The notes: a model not told the origin generated them from the letters alone. DNA of 52,309 nt from Rubrivivax sp. (GCA_022842305.1 JALHPY010000017.1:1-52309); one strand, 5' to 3'. Positions 29,436 to 38,035 are shown, numbered from the stretch's first letter. Program-made: numbers and translations.

Positions 29436-30590
29436 TCAGCGCGCCGGGGCCGGTGCCGGGCGGCGCGCCAGCCATCCGGCCTCGGGCTTCAGGCTGGCGG
29501 GGCGGTAGACGTCGATCTTGCGGAACCACTGGTCCACGACGTAGACACGGCCGTCCTCGTCGACGGCGATGCCCGAGGGCAGCATGTACTTGGCCGGCCC
29601 GTCGCGCTCGGAACGCTCGCCCACGAACAGCAGCAACTCGCCGTCGGGGTTGAAGATCTGGAAATTCCCGAAAGCGGCATCGACCACATAGATGTTGCCA
29701 TCGCGGTCGGCGGCGATCTCCTTGGGCCGCGCAAACTGGCCGTACTGCTTGCCCACGCTGCCGAAGCTCTGCAGGTAGTTGCCGTCCTTGTCGAACACCA
29801 CCACGCGGAAGTTGCCGCCGTCGACGACGTACAGGCGCCCCCCCGTGCCGATGGCCAGGTCCCGCGGCAGGTTGAACTCGCCCGGCCCGCTGCCGCGCTT
29901 GCCGATGTCGCGCAGGTGGGCGCCGGTCTTGCCGTTGAACACGCGTATCTGGTGCCGCTCGGAAGTCACGCCGCCGATGTCCACGGCATAGACGTTCTCT
30001 CCGGCGGGATCGACGGTGACGCTGGACAGGCGCGAGAAGAACTTGTCGCTGCCGATCTTGCGCAGGAACTGGCGGTCCGGGCCGTAGACCATGACGGCCT
30101 TGGCCCCGATGTCGGCCACGTACAGGTTGCCCGCTGCGTCGACGTCCAGGCCTATGGGCTTGATCAACTGGCCGGCGCCTTCTTCGTCGCCGATGCGGAA
30201 CTGCTTGCCCAGCGGCACGTCGTACAGGTGCACGAAACGCGTGACGGTGTCGCTGATGAAGATCCGGCCGCGCGTCGCCGCCACGGCATAGGGCTTGGAC
30301 AAGGGCTCGCCCCGGGTCTGCTCGCCGGTGACGAGGCGCCGCAATTCGCTGGCGCGTTCGTCCGGAAGTATGTCGGCGCTGGACCGGATGGTGCGCTCGA
30401 AGATGAAGCGCGGCTCGTCGGGCGCGGGCGGAAAGGCCAGGTCGCGTTGCGGCTTGACTTCCTCGGGCGGGGGCGAGGCGCAACCGGCCAGCCACAACGG
30501 TGCGGCTACCAGGCCGATGGCAGCCAGCGCGACACGGCGCGACGCGCGAGCGGGTGCCGCCCCGAGCGACTGCGGAACGGGGCGCTTCAT
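29436..30590 (-). CDS. NHL-repeat beta-propeller lipoprotein
   Basis: The 384-residue precursor has an RR-containing N-terminus and lipobox LAGC (Cys37). NHL blades follow (IKPIGLDVDAAGNLYVADI, FNLPRDLAIGTGGRLYVVDG, FARPKEIAADRDGNIYVVDA, MLPSGIAVDEDGRVYVVDQ). It is a clear paralogue of the lipoprotein at 32835-33950, with shared EPRFIFE/QPRFIFE, GKP/SKPYAVAA and GSGPGEFNLP-like stretches. ATG overlaps the stop of the monohaem cytochrome gene. It is probably a cytochrome-docking or assembly factor; that is inference. Confidence 0.87.
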   Translation of the reverse strand: MKRPVPQSLGAAPARASRRVALAAIGLVAAPLWLAGCASPPPEEVKPQRDLAFPPAPDEPRFIFERTIRSSADILPDERASELRRLVTGEQTRGEPLSKPYAVAATRGRIFISDTVTRFVHLYDVPLGKQFRIGDEEGAGQLIKPIGLDVDAAGNLYVADIGAKAVMVYGPDRQFLRKIGSDKFFSRLSSVTVDPAGENVYAVDIGGVTSERHQIRVFNGKTGAHLRDIGKRGSGPGEFNLPRDLAIGTGGRLYVVDGGNFRVVVFDKDGNYLQSFGSVGKQYGQFARPKEIAADRDGNIYVVDAAFGNFQIFNPDGELLLFVGERSERDGPAKYMLPSGIAVDEDGRVYVVDQWFRKIDVYRPASLKPEAGWLARRPAPAPAR

Positions 30591-30895
30591 CGCGCAGCCG
30601 CGACCATGAACTCGACCGCGGCGCGGACTTCGGCGTCCTTCAGGCGGGCACTGCCGCCGCGCGGCGGCATCGCACCCTTGCCCTTGATCGCGGTGGACAC
30701 CAGTGTCGGCATGCCGACACCCAGGCGCGGCGCCCAGGCCACCTTGTCACCAAAGCGCGGCGCATTCGCCACGCCAGTGGAATGGCAGGCGGCGCAGGTC
30801 TTCTCGTAGGTGGCCTTGCCATCCGCCCACGCGGCACCGCCGATGCCGAAAGTGAGAACGGCGCAAAGGATCTGTCTCGCAAACGAAAAGGACAT
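30587..30895 (-). CDS. Monohaem c5-like cytochrome c
   Basis: The 102-residue precursor has a signal peptide (AVLTFGIGGAAWA) and one haem site, CAACH, with a Met ligand in GAMPPRGG, the usual c5 pattern. It resembles the N-terminal domain of the fusion cytochrome at 23755-24789 (same CAACHS, APRFGD/APKLGD and MPPxGG). It should be a small soluble periplasmic carrier. It is the first gene of a minus-strand pair with the NHL lipoprotein and has promoter match P4. Confidence 0.88.
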   Translation of the reverse strand: MSFSFARQILCAVLTFGIGGAAWADGKATYEKTCAACHSTGVANAPRFGDKVAWAPRLGVGMPTLVSTAIKGKGAMPPRGGSARLKDAEVRAAVEFMVAAAR

Positions 30896-30955
30896 AGGCT
30901 CCTGCTCCTGCTGCTGCGCGGTAATGTACGCTCAGCCAGCTTGGGAGCCGGCGGC

Positions 30956-30971
30956 TGCAATCCGCATGCCA
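30956..30971 (-). promoter_or_regulatory. Sigma-54-type promoter P4 (monohaem cytochrome/NHL lipoprotein)
   Basis: The minus strand reads TGGCATGCGGATTGCA: GG-N10-GC with TGGCATG and a perfect TTGCA. It lies 60 bp before the ATG at 30895. It is separated by one base from the divergent promoter P5. Confidence 0.75.
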
Positions 30972-30972
30972 G

Positions 30973-30988
30973 TGGCAAGGAAGTTGCA
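30973..30988 (+). promoter_or_regulatory. Sigma-54-type promoter P5 (dihaem cytochrome operon)
   Basis: The plus strand reads TGGCAAGGAAGTTGCA: GG-N10-GC, TGGCA and TTGCA perfect. It lies 40 bp before the ATG at 31029, back to back with P4. Confidence 0.75.
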
Positions 30989-31028
30989 GCAGGGGCAAGA
31001 TGGACATGCGATCGACGGAGACCGGACA

Positions 31029-31817
31029 ATGAGTCAGCTGGGCGCCCTGCGGGCTTGGGCAGTGACACTGGCACTGCTGTGGATGGGGCTGGCGCAAGCG
31101 GCGAAAGTGCTGCCCCCGGGCTCGGACGGCGCGGCGCTGTACCACAACTACTGCTCGGTCTGCCATGGCGACAAGGGCAACGGCCAGAGCCGCGCCACCG
31201 GCTCGCTGTCGACCATACCCCGCGACTTCACCTCGGCCGAATCCAGACGCGACCTGAGCCTGGAACGCATCGCCGCCGTCGTCAAGCACGGGCGCCCGGG
31301 CACTGCCATGGTTGCATGGAAAAGCCAGCTGTCCGACAAGGACATCGAACGCGTCTCCGAATACGTCCATGCGCGCTTCGTCCTGGGTCAGGCTCAGGCC
31401 ACGTCGACGCAGTCCGCCATTTCCGGCACCAGGGCCCACGGGGGCCGCGAAGCCGATGCCGTTTCCACCCCCGCGCGGGTTGACATGACAGCCGGTCTCC
31501 CCAACGGTCTGAAAGGCAATGCCCGGCGCGGGGGTGTCTTTTATCTGGCCAACTGCGCCACCTGCCACGGCGCGCGCGGCGACGGCGCCGGCCCGCGGGC
31601 CTACTTCATCAACCCCAAGCCGCGCAATTTCATCGAACCCGCCTCGCGCGACCGCTTCAACCGCGTCGCGCTGTACTACGCGGTGAGCGAAGGCCGCCTG
31701 GCCAGCGAAATGCCCGCCTGGAAGCAGGTGTCCACGCCGCAGCAGATGGCCGATGTCGCAGAGTACGTGTTCCAGACCTTCATCATCGGCAAGCCGGTGG
31801 CGGCTGCAGCCCGCTGA
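31029..31817 (+). CDS. Dihaem c-type cytochrome
   Basis: ATG 31029 gives 262 residues with a signal peptide (LALLWMGLAQA). Two class I-like domains carry CSVCHG (about residue 42) and CATCHG (about residue 178), each followed by an RDF/RNF motif (IPRDF, KPRNF) and a later Met (TAMVAW, SEMPAW) that may be the axial ligand. Periplasmic, with a role as electron shuttle. It heads a plus-strand unit with the trihaem cytochrome and NHL lipoprotein, and mirrors the divergent monohaem/NHL pair. Confidence 0.87.
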   Translation: MSQLGALRAWAVTLALLWMGLAQAAKVLPPGSDGAALYHNYCSVCHGDKGNGQSRATGSLSTIPRDFTSAESRRDLSLERIAAVVKHGRPGTAMVAWKSQLSDKDIERVSEYVHARFVLGQAQATSTQSAISGTRAHGGREADAVSTPARVDMTAGLPNGLKGNARRGGVFYLANCATCHGARGDGAGPRAYFINPKPRNFIEPASRDRFNRVALYYAVSEGRLASEMPAWKQVSTPQQMADVAEYVFQTFIIGKPVAAAAR

Positions 31818-31830
31818 GGGCCGGCATCCC

Positions 31831-32838
31831 ATGAGGCCGCAAGGGCCCGTTGCCCGCACGCTGCGTGCGCTGGCCGCATGGCTGCTGGCAGGCAGCACGG
31901 GCGCGGCGCTGGCGGCCGCAGTGCCCGACCCCGGGCACGAGCGCGGGCGCGCCATCTACAACTTCCGCTGCTACTTCTGCCACGGCTACTCGGGCGACGC
32001 CAAGACCCTGGCGACCAGCTACCTTCAGCCGCCACCGCGCGACTTCACGACCACGCCACTCAGCGCAGCGCAGATCGCCGATGCGTTGCGCCGCGGCCGG
32101 CCGGGCACGGCGATGAAGTCCTTCAGCAGCGTGCTGCGCGAAGACGAGATCCTGCTGCTGGCGGCCTTCGTGCAGCGCGAGTTCGTGCAGGACCGCGCGC
32201 GCAACTCGGCGTACCACACGGCCGCCAACGGCTGGCCCGGGCACGAGCGGCACGCCGCGGCCTTTCCGTTTGCCCGCGGCGACATCGCGCTCGATACACC
32301 GGTCGAGTCGCTGAGCGCGGCGCAGCGGCGCGGGCGCGATCTGTTCCTCAAGACCTGCATCACCTGCCACGACCGCGCCCGCGTGCTCGACGAAGGCCCG
32401 GCCTGGAGCGCGCGGCCGCTGTCGTATCCGCGCATGGGCTTCGTCCCGGGCCAGCCCAACACGCCGCCGGTCGATGCCGTGTCCAGCGCCAGCGTCTACG
32501 CCAAGCACGAGGTCAAGCCGCGCATCCCCGACCTCACACCCCAGCAGCGGCGGGGCGAACGCCTGTTCCAGGACAATTGCGCCTTCTGCCACGGCGGCAG
32601 CGGCACCGGCAAGAACTGGATCGGCCAATTCATGGAACCGAAGGCGCGCGACCTGACGCAATACAACCGGCGCTCGATGCCGCCGGCGCTGCTGGCGCAG
32701 CGCATCCGCGAAGGCCTGCCCGACACCTCGATGCCGGCCTGGCAGCATGTGCTGAAGCCGACCGAGATCGATGCCCTGGTGGCCTACGTGTCGCGCGCCT
32801 TCGTGCAGGCGGACCCGGCCCCGGCGGCGCGGCCGTGA
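31831..32838 (+). CDS. Trihaem class I-type cytochrome c
   Basis: The 335-residue precursor has a signal peptide (LLAGSTGAALAA) and three cytochrome c domains with CYFCHG, CITCHD and CAFCHG. Domains 1 and 3 keep the pattern PRDFTT/ARDLTQ and a Met (TAMKSF, SMPAW); domain 2 is shorter with no clear Met. Domains 1 and 3 resemble those of the dihaem protein just upstream, suggesting duplication plus insertion. It overlaps the next gene (GTGA). Periplasmic carrier by family; partners unknown. Confidence 0.85.
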   Translation: MRPQGPVARTLRALAAWLLAGSTGAALAAAVPDPGHERGRAIYNFRCYFCHGYSGDAKTLATSYLQPPPRDFTTTPLSAAQIADALRRGRPGTAMKSFSSVLREDEILLLAAFVQREFVQDRARNSAYHTAANGWPGHERHAAAFPFARGDIALDTPVESLSAAQRRGRDLFLKTCITCHDRARVLDEGPAWSARPLSYPRMGFVPGQPNTPPVDAVSSASVYAKHEVKPRIPDLTPQQRRGERLFQDNCAFCHGGSGTGKNWIGQFMEPKARDLTQYNRRSMPPALLAQRIREGLPDTSMPAWQHVLKPTEIDALVAYVSRAFVQADPAPAARP

Positions 32839-33950
32839 AAGCACAGCTCACGCGCCGCCGCATCGTCGCCGCCACGGCGCTGGCCGCAGCGGGTCTGGGC
32901 GGCTGTGCCAGCACCCCGCCGCCCAAGGCCGAGCCCTTCAAGCGCCCGCTGTGGCCGGCGCTGCCCGAGCAGCCGCGCTTCATCTTCGAGGCCTCGCTGC
33001 GCAACGCGGCCAGCCTGGGCGACGACTCGTCCACGGCGCAACTGCGTCGCATCGTGGTGGGCGACGACGACGCCGGCAAGAGCTTCGGCAAGCCCTTTGC
33101 GGTGGCCGCATCGCGCGGCCGCGTGTTCGTCACCGACACCGAAGGTCGGCGCGTCTTCGTCTTCGATGTGCCGCGCCGCCGCACCTTCAGCTTTGGTGTA
33201 CGGCGCGAGGGCACGCTCAAGAAGCCCTCGGGCATCGCCGTCGACGACCAGGGGCACGTGTACGTGGTCGACACCACGGCGCGGCGCGTCGTCGTCTACG
33301 ACGACCTGGGCCTGTACATCGGCGAGATCAACGGCACCGAGCTCTGGACCCGGCCCACGGCGGTGGCCGTGGACGCGGCGGGTGAGCGCGTCTACGTGGT
33401 CGACACCGGCGGCATCGACAGCGAGCGCCACCGCGTCACCGTGCATGGCGCCAGGGGTGCACTGGTGGGCGAGATCGGCCGACGTGGCAGCCGCCCGGGC
33501 GAGTTCAACCTGCCCGGCGACGCCGCCGTGGGCCCCGACGGCACTTTGTGGGTGCTGGACGCCGGCAACTTTCGCGTCCAGTCCTTCGACCCCCAGGGCC
33601 AGCCGCTTCACCAGTTCGGCTCGCCCGGCAACGGCCTGGGGCAACTGGCGCGGCCGCGCGGGCTGGCGGTGGGGCGCGACGGCCTGGTCTTCGTGAGCGA
33701 CGCGACCCTGTGCAACGTGCAGGTGTTCCAGCCCGACGGCCAGCTGCTGCTGGCCCTGGGAGCACGCGCCGAGCGCGACCTGCCGGGGCGCTACCTGCTT
33801 CCGGCCCGGCTGGCCACCGACGAGACCGGCCGCCTCTATGTTGTCGATCAGTTCCTGCACAAGATCGAGGTCCTGCGCCAGCTCAGCGATGCCGAAGGCC
33901 GCCGGATGCAGCAGCAAGGCCCGCCCCCGGAGGCGGCACCGCCGGCCTGA
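32835..33950 (+). CDS. NHL-repeat beta-propeller lipoprotein
   Basis: A GTG start at 32835 overlaps the TGA of the trihaem gene. The 371-residue product has a Tat-like TRRR start and lipobox LGGC, then NHL blades (KKPSGIAVDDQGHVYVVDT, FNLPGDAAVGPDGTLWVLDA, ARPRGLAVGRDGLVFVSDA). It is a paralogue of the lipoprotein at 29436-30590. The two flank the divergent promoters in opposite orientation, each behind class I cytochromes, so the region looks like two related cassettes facing away from each other. Confidence 0.87.
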   Translation: MKAQLTRRRIVAATALAAAGLGGCASTPPPKAEPFKRPLWPALPEQPRFIFEASLRNAASLGDDSSTAQLRRIVVGDDDAGKSFGKPFAVAASRGRVFVTDTEGRRVFVFDVPRRRTFSFGVRREGTLKKPSGIAVDDQGHVYVVDTTARRVVVYDDLGLYIGEINGTELWTRPTAVAVDAAGERVYVVDTGGIDSERHRVTVHGARGALVGEIGRRGSRPGEFNLPGDAAVGPDGTLWVLDAGNFRVQSFDPQGQPLHQFGSPGNGLGQLARPRGLAVGRDGLVFVSDATLCNVQVFQPDGQLLLALGARAERDLPGRYLLPARLATDETGRLYVVDQFLHKIEVLRQLSDAEGRRMQQQGPPPEAAPPA

Positions 33951-34033
33951 GGCCGTCTCGTTTTCGGGAAGGCGAGCCCAAGTCCGGGAACGCTGCTGCC
34001 CAGGTGTGTGGGTGAGTGCAGTCCGCTGCATGC

Positions 34034-34049
34034 GGGTACGCGACTTGCA
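34034..34049 (+). promoter_or_regulatory. Sigma-54-type promoter P6 (pentahaem cytochrome)
   Basis: The plus strand reads GGGTACGCGACTTGCA: GG-N10-GC, TACG and perfect TTGCA. It lies 53 bp before the ATG at 34103. Upstream, two CGGGAA half-sites occur at about 33965 and 33993. Confidence 0.55.
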
Positions 34050-34102
34050 CTGCCCCATCGGGAATTGGCCTCAGGAGGGCCGATCCGTGAGGAACGGCAG
34101 GA

Positions 34103-35035
34103 ATGAATACAACCATGATTCGACGCGCTTTCGTCCTTCTGCTGGCCACGGCATGCCTGTGGATGGGCAGCAATGTGCTGGCAGACGGCGACCTGCCGAC
34201 CAAGTTCCTCGACCGCGATTCGGTGGGCAAGACGCGTCACAACCTGACGCAGCGCCAGACCGGCGGCGGCGGCCCCACGGGCGCATCGATGGACCAGTTC
34301 CGCAACGACTACGAAGAGGTGTGCGTCTACTGCCACACACCCCACGGCGCCAACCGCACCGTGACGGCGCCGCTGTGGAACCGCACCATGCGCAACAACA
34401 CCTACCAGACCTACGACCTGCTGGGCACGGCCTCGCGCACCCAGCCCGTCACCCAGCCGGGCATCAACTCGCTCACCTGCCTGTCGTGCCACGACGGCAC
34501 GACGGCGGTCGACTCCATCATCAACATGCCTGGCGCCGGCCGCTTCAACCAGAACCAGGAGACGATCGAGAACACCGACTTCCTGAACAACGCCTGGAAC
34601 AACCGCCGCGGCCCCGACGCCACCGTGCACACCCGCCTGGCCCCGGGCGAGTGCCTGGCCTGCCACGCGACGGGCGCGGGCATCATCGGCGCGGGCGCCA
34701 CCGACTTCACCGCCTTCGTCATCGGCACCGACCTGCGCAACGACCACCCGGTGGGCATCCGTTACCCTGAAGCAGGGGCCGGCACCGACTTCAAGGACCC
34801 GCAGCGCAAAGAGGCGCGCTTGGCCTATTTCGACAACAACGGCAACGGCCGCGCCGACACCAACGAGATCCGCCTGTACAACGCCGGCGGTGGCGACGGC
34901 TACGAGGTCGAGTGCGCATCCTGCCACGACCCCCACGGCGTGCCCTCGGGCGGCGCAGGCAGCCCGTTCAATCCGACCTTCCTGCGTGTGAGCAACGTCG
35001 GCAGCGCCGTCTGCCAGAGCTGCCACACGAAGTGA
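34103..35035 (+). CDS. Pentahaem c-type cytochrome
   Basis: The 310-residue precursor has a signal peptide (FVLLLATACLWMGSNVLA) and haem sites CVYCH, CLSCH, CLACH, CASCH and CQSCH. It is a paralogue of the tetrahaem protein at 28354-29259 (RHNL, CHTPHGA, PLWNR, CLSCHDGT, NDHPVGI, CASCHDPH, FLRVSN, final CxSCHxK) with an extra site, CLACH, in the middle. GAGGAA lies 8 bp before the chosen ATG; a second ATG four codons on is possible. It precedes ccmC by about 40 bp, so maturation genes may be transcribed with it. Confidence 0.87.
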   Translation: MNTTMIRRAFVLLLATACLWMGSNVLADGDLPTKFLDRDSVGKTRHNLTQRQTGGGGPTGASMDQFRNDYEEVCVYCHTPHGANRTVTAPLWNRTMRNNTYQTYDLLGTASRTQPVTQPGINSLTCLSCHDGTTAVDSIINMPGAGRFNQNQETIENTDFLNNAWNNRRGPDATVHTRLAPGECLACHATGAGIIGAGATDFTAFVIGTDLRNDHPVGIRYPEAGAGTDFKDPQRKEARLAYFDNNGNGRADTNEIRLYNAGGGDGYEVECASCHDPHGVPSGGAGSPFNPTFLRVSNVGSAVCQSCHTK

Positions 35036-35072
35036 GACGCCCGCGGGCCCAGCGCTCGCAGGAATGCGCCCG

Positions 35073-35864
35073 ATGAGCACGCGACTGTCCGTTTCGGCGC
35101 AGGCCAGCGGCCCGGATCTCCCGGCCGGCGGGCTGGGCCGGATTTCCGCGCGCACGGTCTACCTGCTGGCGGGCCGAACACTCCGTGCCTGCTGGGCGTT
35201 GGCAGCCGTGCTGGGTGTGCTGGGCCTGCTCATGGGCCTGCTGGTGGCCCCGGCTGATCTCCAGCAGGGCGAGCTGTACCGCATCATGTTCGTCCATCTG
35301 CCGGCGGCCTGGATGTCGCTGGCCCTCTACGGCACCATGACCCTGGCCGCCGGCGTGGGCCTGCTGCTGCAGCACAGGCTGGCCTCGATGCTGGCAGCGG
35401 CCCTGGCTCCCACCGGCGCGCTGATGACCTGCATCACCCTGTGGAGCGGCGCGCTGTGGGGCAAGCCCGAGTGGGGTACGTGGTGGATCTGGGATGCGCG
35501 GCTCACCTGTGAGCTGCTGCTGCTGGTGCTGTTCGTCGCCTTCATCGCGCTGCGCGCCACCATCGCCGACCGGCACCTGGCCAGCCGCGCCACCGCCTGG
35601 CTCAGCCTCACCGGTGCCGCGGCGCTGCCCCTGGTCTTTGCCCTGATGCTCTGGTGGGGCCTGGCGCCCCCGGATGCCGACGCCGGCCCGGCACGCGCGC
35701 TTCATCTGGGCAATGTCGTCGTCGCCGCCGCCATGGTGTTGATGGTGGCCGCCTTCTGGGCCTGGTGCCTGGGCACCGTGCTGCACCGGCTGCGTTCGAT
35801 CATGATCGAGCACAGCGATGAACTGCAGCTGACCGCTGAGCCGCCGCAGGAGCACGACGCATGA
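35073..35864 (+). CDS. ccmC: Haem exporter-associated protein CcmC
   Basis: ATG 35073 is preferred, as AGGA sits 9 bp upstream; an ATG at 35064 lies directly after the same AGGA. The 263-residue protein has six membrane helices, the tryptophan-rich haem motif WGTWWIWDARLT, and the histidines that flank it (FVHLPAAW and the His after the motif). CcmC loads haem on CcmE. No ccmE, ccmA or ccmB is present in the window. It overlaps ccmD (ATGA). Confidence 0.93.
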   Translation: MSTRLSVSAQASGPDLPAGGLGRISARTVYLLAGRTLRACWALAAVLGVLGLLMGLLVAPADLQQGELYRIMFVHLPAAWMSLALYGTMTLAAGVGLLLQHRLASMLAAALAPTGALMTCITLWSGALWGKPEWGTWWIWDARLTCELLLLVLFVAFIALRATIADRHLASRATAWLSLTGAAALPLVFALMLWWGLAPPDADAGPARALHLGNVVVAAAMVLMVAAFWAWCLGTVLHRLRSIMIEHSDELQLTAEPPQEHDA

Positions 35865-36031
35865 TCTGGTCCAGCTTTGCCGAATTCGCCGACATGGGCG
35901 GCTACGGGCTCTACGTCTGGGGTTCGTACATCATGGCGGCCGCGGCGCTGATCTGGGAGCTGGCGGAGCTGAGGCAACGACGCCGCCGCGCCCTGGCCGA
36001 TCAGCGCGAGCGCGAAGCCTATCCTCAGTGA
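35861..36031 (+). CDS. ccmD: Haem export protein CcmD
   Basis: This small gene encodes 56 residues: a short N-terminal part (FAEFADMGGYGLYVWGSY), one membrane helix (MAAAALIWELAEL) and a basic tail (RQRRRR). These features, with place between ccmC and ccmF, identify CcmD, which helps release haem-loaded CcmE. ATG overlaps the ccmC stop. Confidence 0.9.
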   Translation: MIWSSFAEFADMGGYGLYVWGSYIMAAAALIWELAELRQRRRRALADQREREAYPQ

Positions 36032-36058
36032 TTCCCGCCCCTTTCGAACCGGAACCCC

Positions 36059-38035
36059 ATGCTGCCTGAGATCGGACACTTCTCGCTCATCCTGGCGCTC
36101 TTCCTGTCGCTGGTACTCGCCGTTCTGCCCGTGCTGGGCGCCGCACGCGGCGTGACGGCCTGGATGGTGCTGGCGCGACCGACGGCGCAGGCGCACTTCG
36201 TGTTCGTGGCCATCGCCTTCGGCTGCCTGATGGCATCGTTCGCAAACAGCGATTTCTCGGTGCTCAACGTCGCCTCGCACTCCAACACCGAGCTGCCCAT
36301 GGCCTACAAGCTGGCCGCCAGCTGGGGCAGCCATGAAGGCTCGATGCTGCTGTGGGTGTTCATGCTGGCGGGCTGGACCGTGGCGGTCAGCCTGCTGTCC
36401 AGCCGCCTGCCGCTGCCCATGGTGGCGCGCGTGCTGGGTGTGATGGGCTTCATCAGCGCCGGCTTCCACCTGTTCGTCCTGCTCACCTCCAACCCCTTCG
36501 TGCGCCTCACGCCGGCGGCGCTGGAAGGGCGCGACCTGAACCCGCTGCTGCAGGACCCGGGCATGGTGTTCCACCCGCCGCTGCTGTACATGGGCTATGT
36601 GGGCTTTGCCGTGGCCTTCGCCTTCGCGCTGGCGGCGCTGCTCTCGGGCCGGTTCGACGCCGCCTGGGCGCGCTGGTCGCGCCCCTGGACCACCGCGGCC
36701 TGGCTGTTCCTGACACTGGGCATCGCGCTGGGCAGCTGGTGGGCCTACTACGAGCTGGGCTGGGGCGGCTGGTGGTTCTGGGATCCGGTGGAAAACGCGT
36801 CCTTCATGCCCTGGCTGGCCGGCACCGCGCTGATGCATTCGCTGGCCGTGGCCGAGAAGCGCGGCGCCTTCAAGGCCTGGACCGTGCTGCTGGCCATCAG
36901 CGCCTTCAGCCTCAGCCTCATGGGCACCTTCCTCGTGCGCTCGGGCGTGCTCACCTCGGTCCACGCCTTCGCCACCGACCCGGCGCGCGGCAGCTTCATC
37001 CTGATCTTCCTGGCCATCGTCGTGGGCGGGTCGCTGACGCTGTTCGCCTGGCGCGCGGGCAGCGTCGGCTTCAGCGGCCGCTTCGACCGCCTGTCGCGCG
37101 AATCGCTGCTGCTGGGCAACAACCTGCTGCTGGTGGCGGCCACTGCGGCGGTGATGCTGGGCACCCTGTACCCGCTGCTGCTGGACGCGCTGGGCCTGGG
37201 CAAGATCTCGGTGGGCGCGCCCTACTTCGAAGCCGTGTTCGTGCCGCTGATGGCCCCGGTGATCCTGCTCATGGGTGCCGGCCCGCTGGCGCGCTGGAAG
37301 GCGGTGTCGGTGGGCGAGATGGCGCTGCGCCTGAAGTGGCCGGCGTTGGTCAGCACCGCTGCAGCGGCCGCGCTACCCTGGATGGCCGGGCGCTTCACGC
37401 TGGGCGTGGCCCTGGGCATGCTGTTGGCCGCCTGGGTCTTTGCCAGCACCGCGGCGCTGCTGCTGCTGCGTCTGCGCGGCGGCAGCGGGCAGCTGGCGCG
37501 CTCGTCCCTCAGCTTCTGGGGCATGGTGGTGGCTCACCTGGGCATCGGCGTGTTCATCGTCGGCGTGACCATGGTGCGCGGCTACGAGACCGAGCGCGAC
37601 GTGCGCCTGAACTTCGGCGACCACGTCGATCTGGCCGGCTGGCGCTTCACTTTCCAGGGCGTGCAAGAGACCCGCGGCCCCAATTACAGCGCGGTGCGCG
37701 GCAGCGTCGAGGTGCGCAGCGTCGACGACCTGGCGGCCGCGCCCTTCGTCATGTCGCCCGAGAAGCGCGTGTACAAGGTGCAGCAGATGCCCATGACCGA
37801 GGCCGCCATCCACAGCAGGCTCACGGGCGACCTCTACGTCGCGCTGGGCGAGCCGCTGGGCGAACGCAGCTGGACGCTGCGCGTGCACCACAAGCCCTTC
37901 GTGGCGTGGATCTGGGGTGGCGCGGTGTTCATGGCGCTGGGCGGCCTGCTGGCGGTGTGCGACCGCCGCTACCGCGTGGCCGTGAAGCGCGATGACGCCC
38001 TGCCCGCGGGCGCCTGGCCCCAGCAAACGGCGTGA
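36059..38035 (+). CDS. ccmF: Cytochrome c haem lyase subunit CcmF
   Basis: The 658-residue protein has about 14-15 membrane helices and the haem-handling motif WGGWWFWDPVENASFMPW, with the family's SHEGSMLLW and MGTFLVRSGVLTSVHAF. It attaches haem to apocytochromes with CcmH and CcmI. Length is normal for the family. It follows ccmD with a 27-bp gap, so ccmE, normally between them, is missing here. It overlaps ccmG by 4 bp. Confidence 0.95.
   Translation: MLPEIGHFSLILALFLSLVLAVLPVLGAARGVTAWMVLARPTAQAHFVFVAIAFGCLMASFANSDFSVLNVASHSNTELPMAYKLAASWGSHEGSMLLWVFMLAGWTVAVSLLSSRLPLPMVARVLGVMGFISAGFHLFVLLTSNPFVRLTPAALEGRDLNPLLQDPGMVFHPPLLYMGYVGFAVAFAFALAALLSGRFDAAWARWSRPWTTAAWLFLTLGIALGSWWAYYELGWGGWWFWDPVENASFMPWLAGTALMHSLAVAEKRGAFKAWTVLLAISAFSLSLMGTFLVRSGVLTSVHAFATDPARGSFILIFLAIVVGGSLTLFAWRAGSVGFSGRFDRLSRESLLLGNNLLLVAATAAVMLGTLYPLLLDALGLGKISVGAPYFEAVFVPLMAPVILLMGAGPLARWKAVSVGEMALRLKWPALVSTAAAAALPWMAGRFTLGVALGMLLAAWVFASTAALLLLRLRGGSGQLARSSLSFWGMVVAHLGIGVFIVGVTMVRGYETERDVRLNFGDHVDLAGWRFTFQGVQETRGPNYSAVRGSVEVRSVDDLAAAPFVMSPEKRVYKVQQMPMTEAAIHSRLTGDLYVALGEPLGERSWTLRVHHKPFVAWIWGGAVFMALGGLLAVCDRRYRVAVKRDDALPAGAWPQQTA

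Noticed and set aside
36032..36058. Possible ccmE between ccmD and ccmF
   Set aside because: The gap has only 27 bp; no CcmE-like frame with the haem-binding His is present anywhere in the window.
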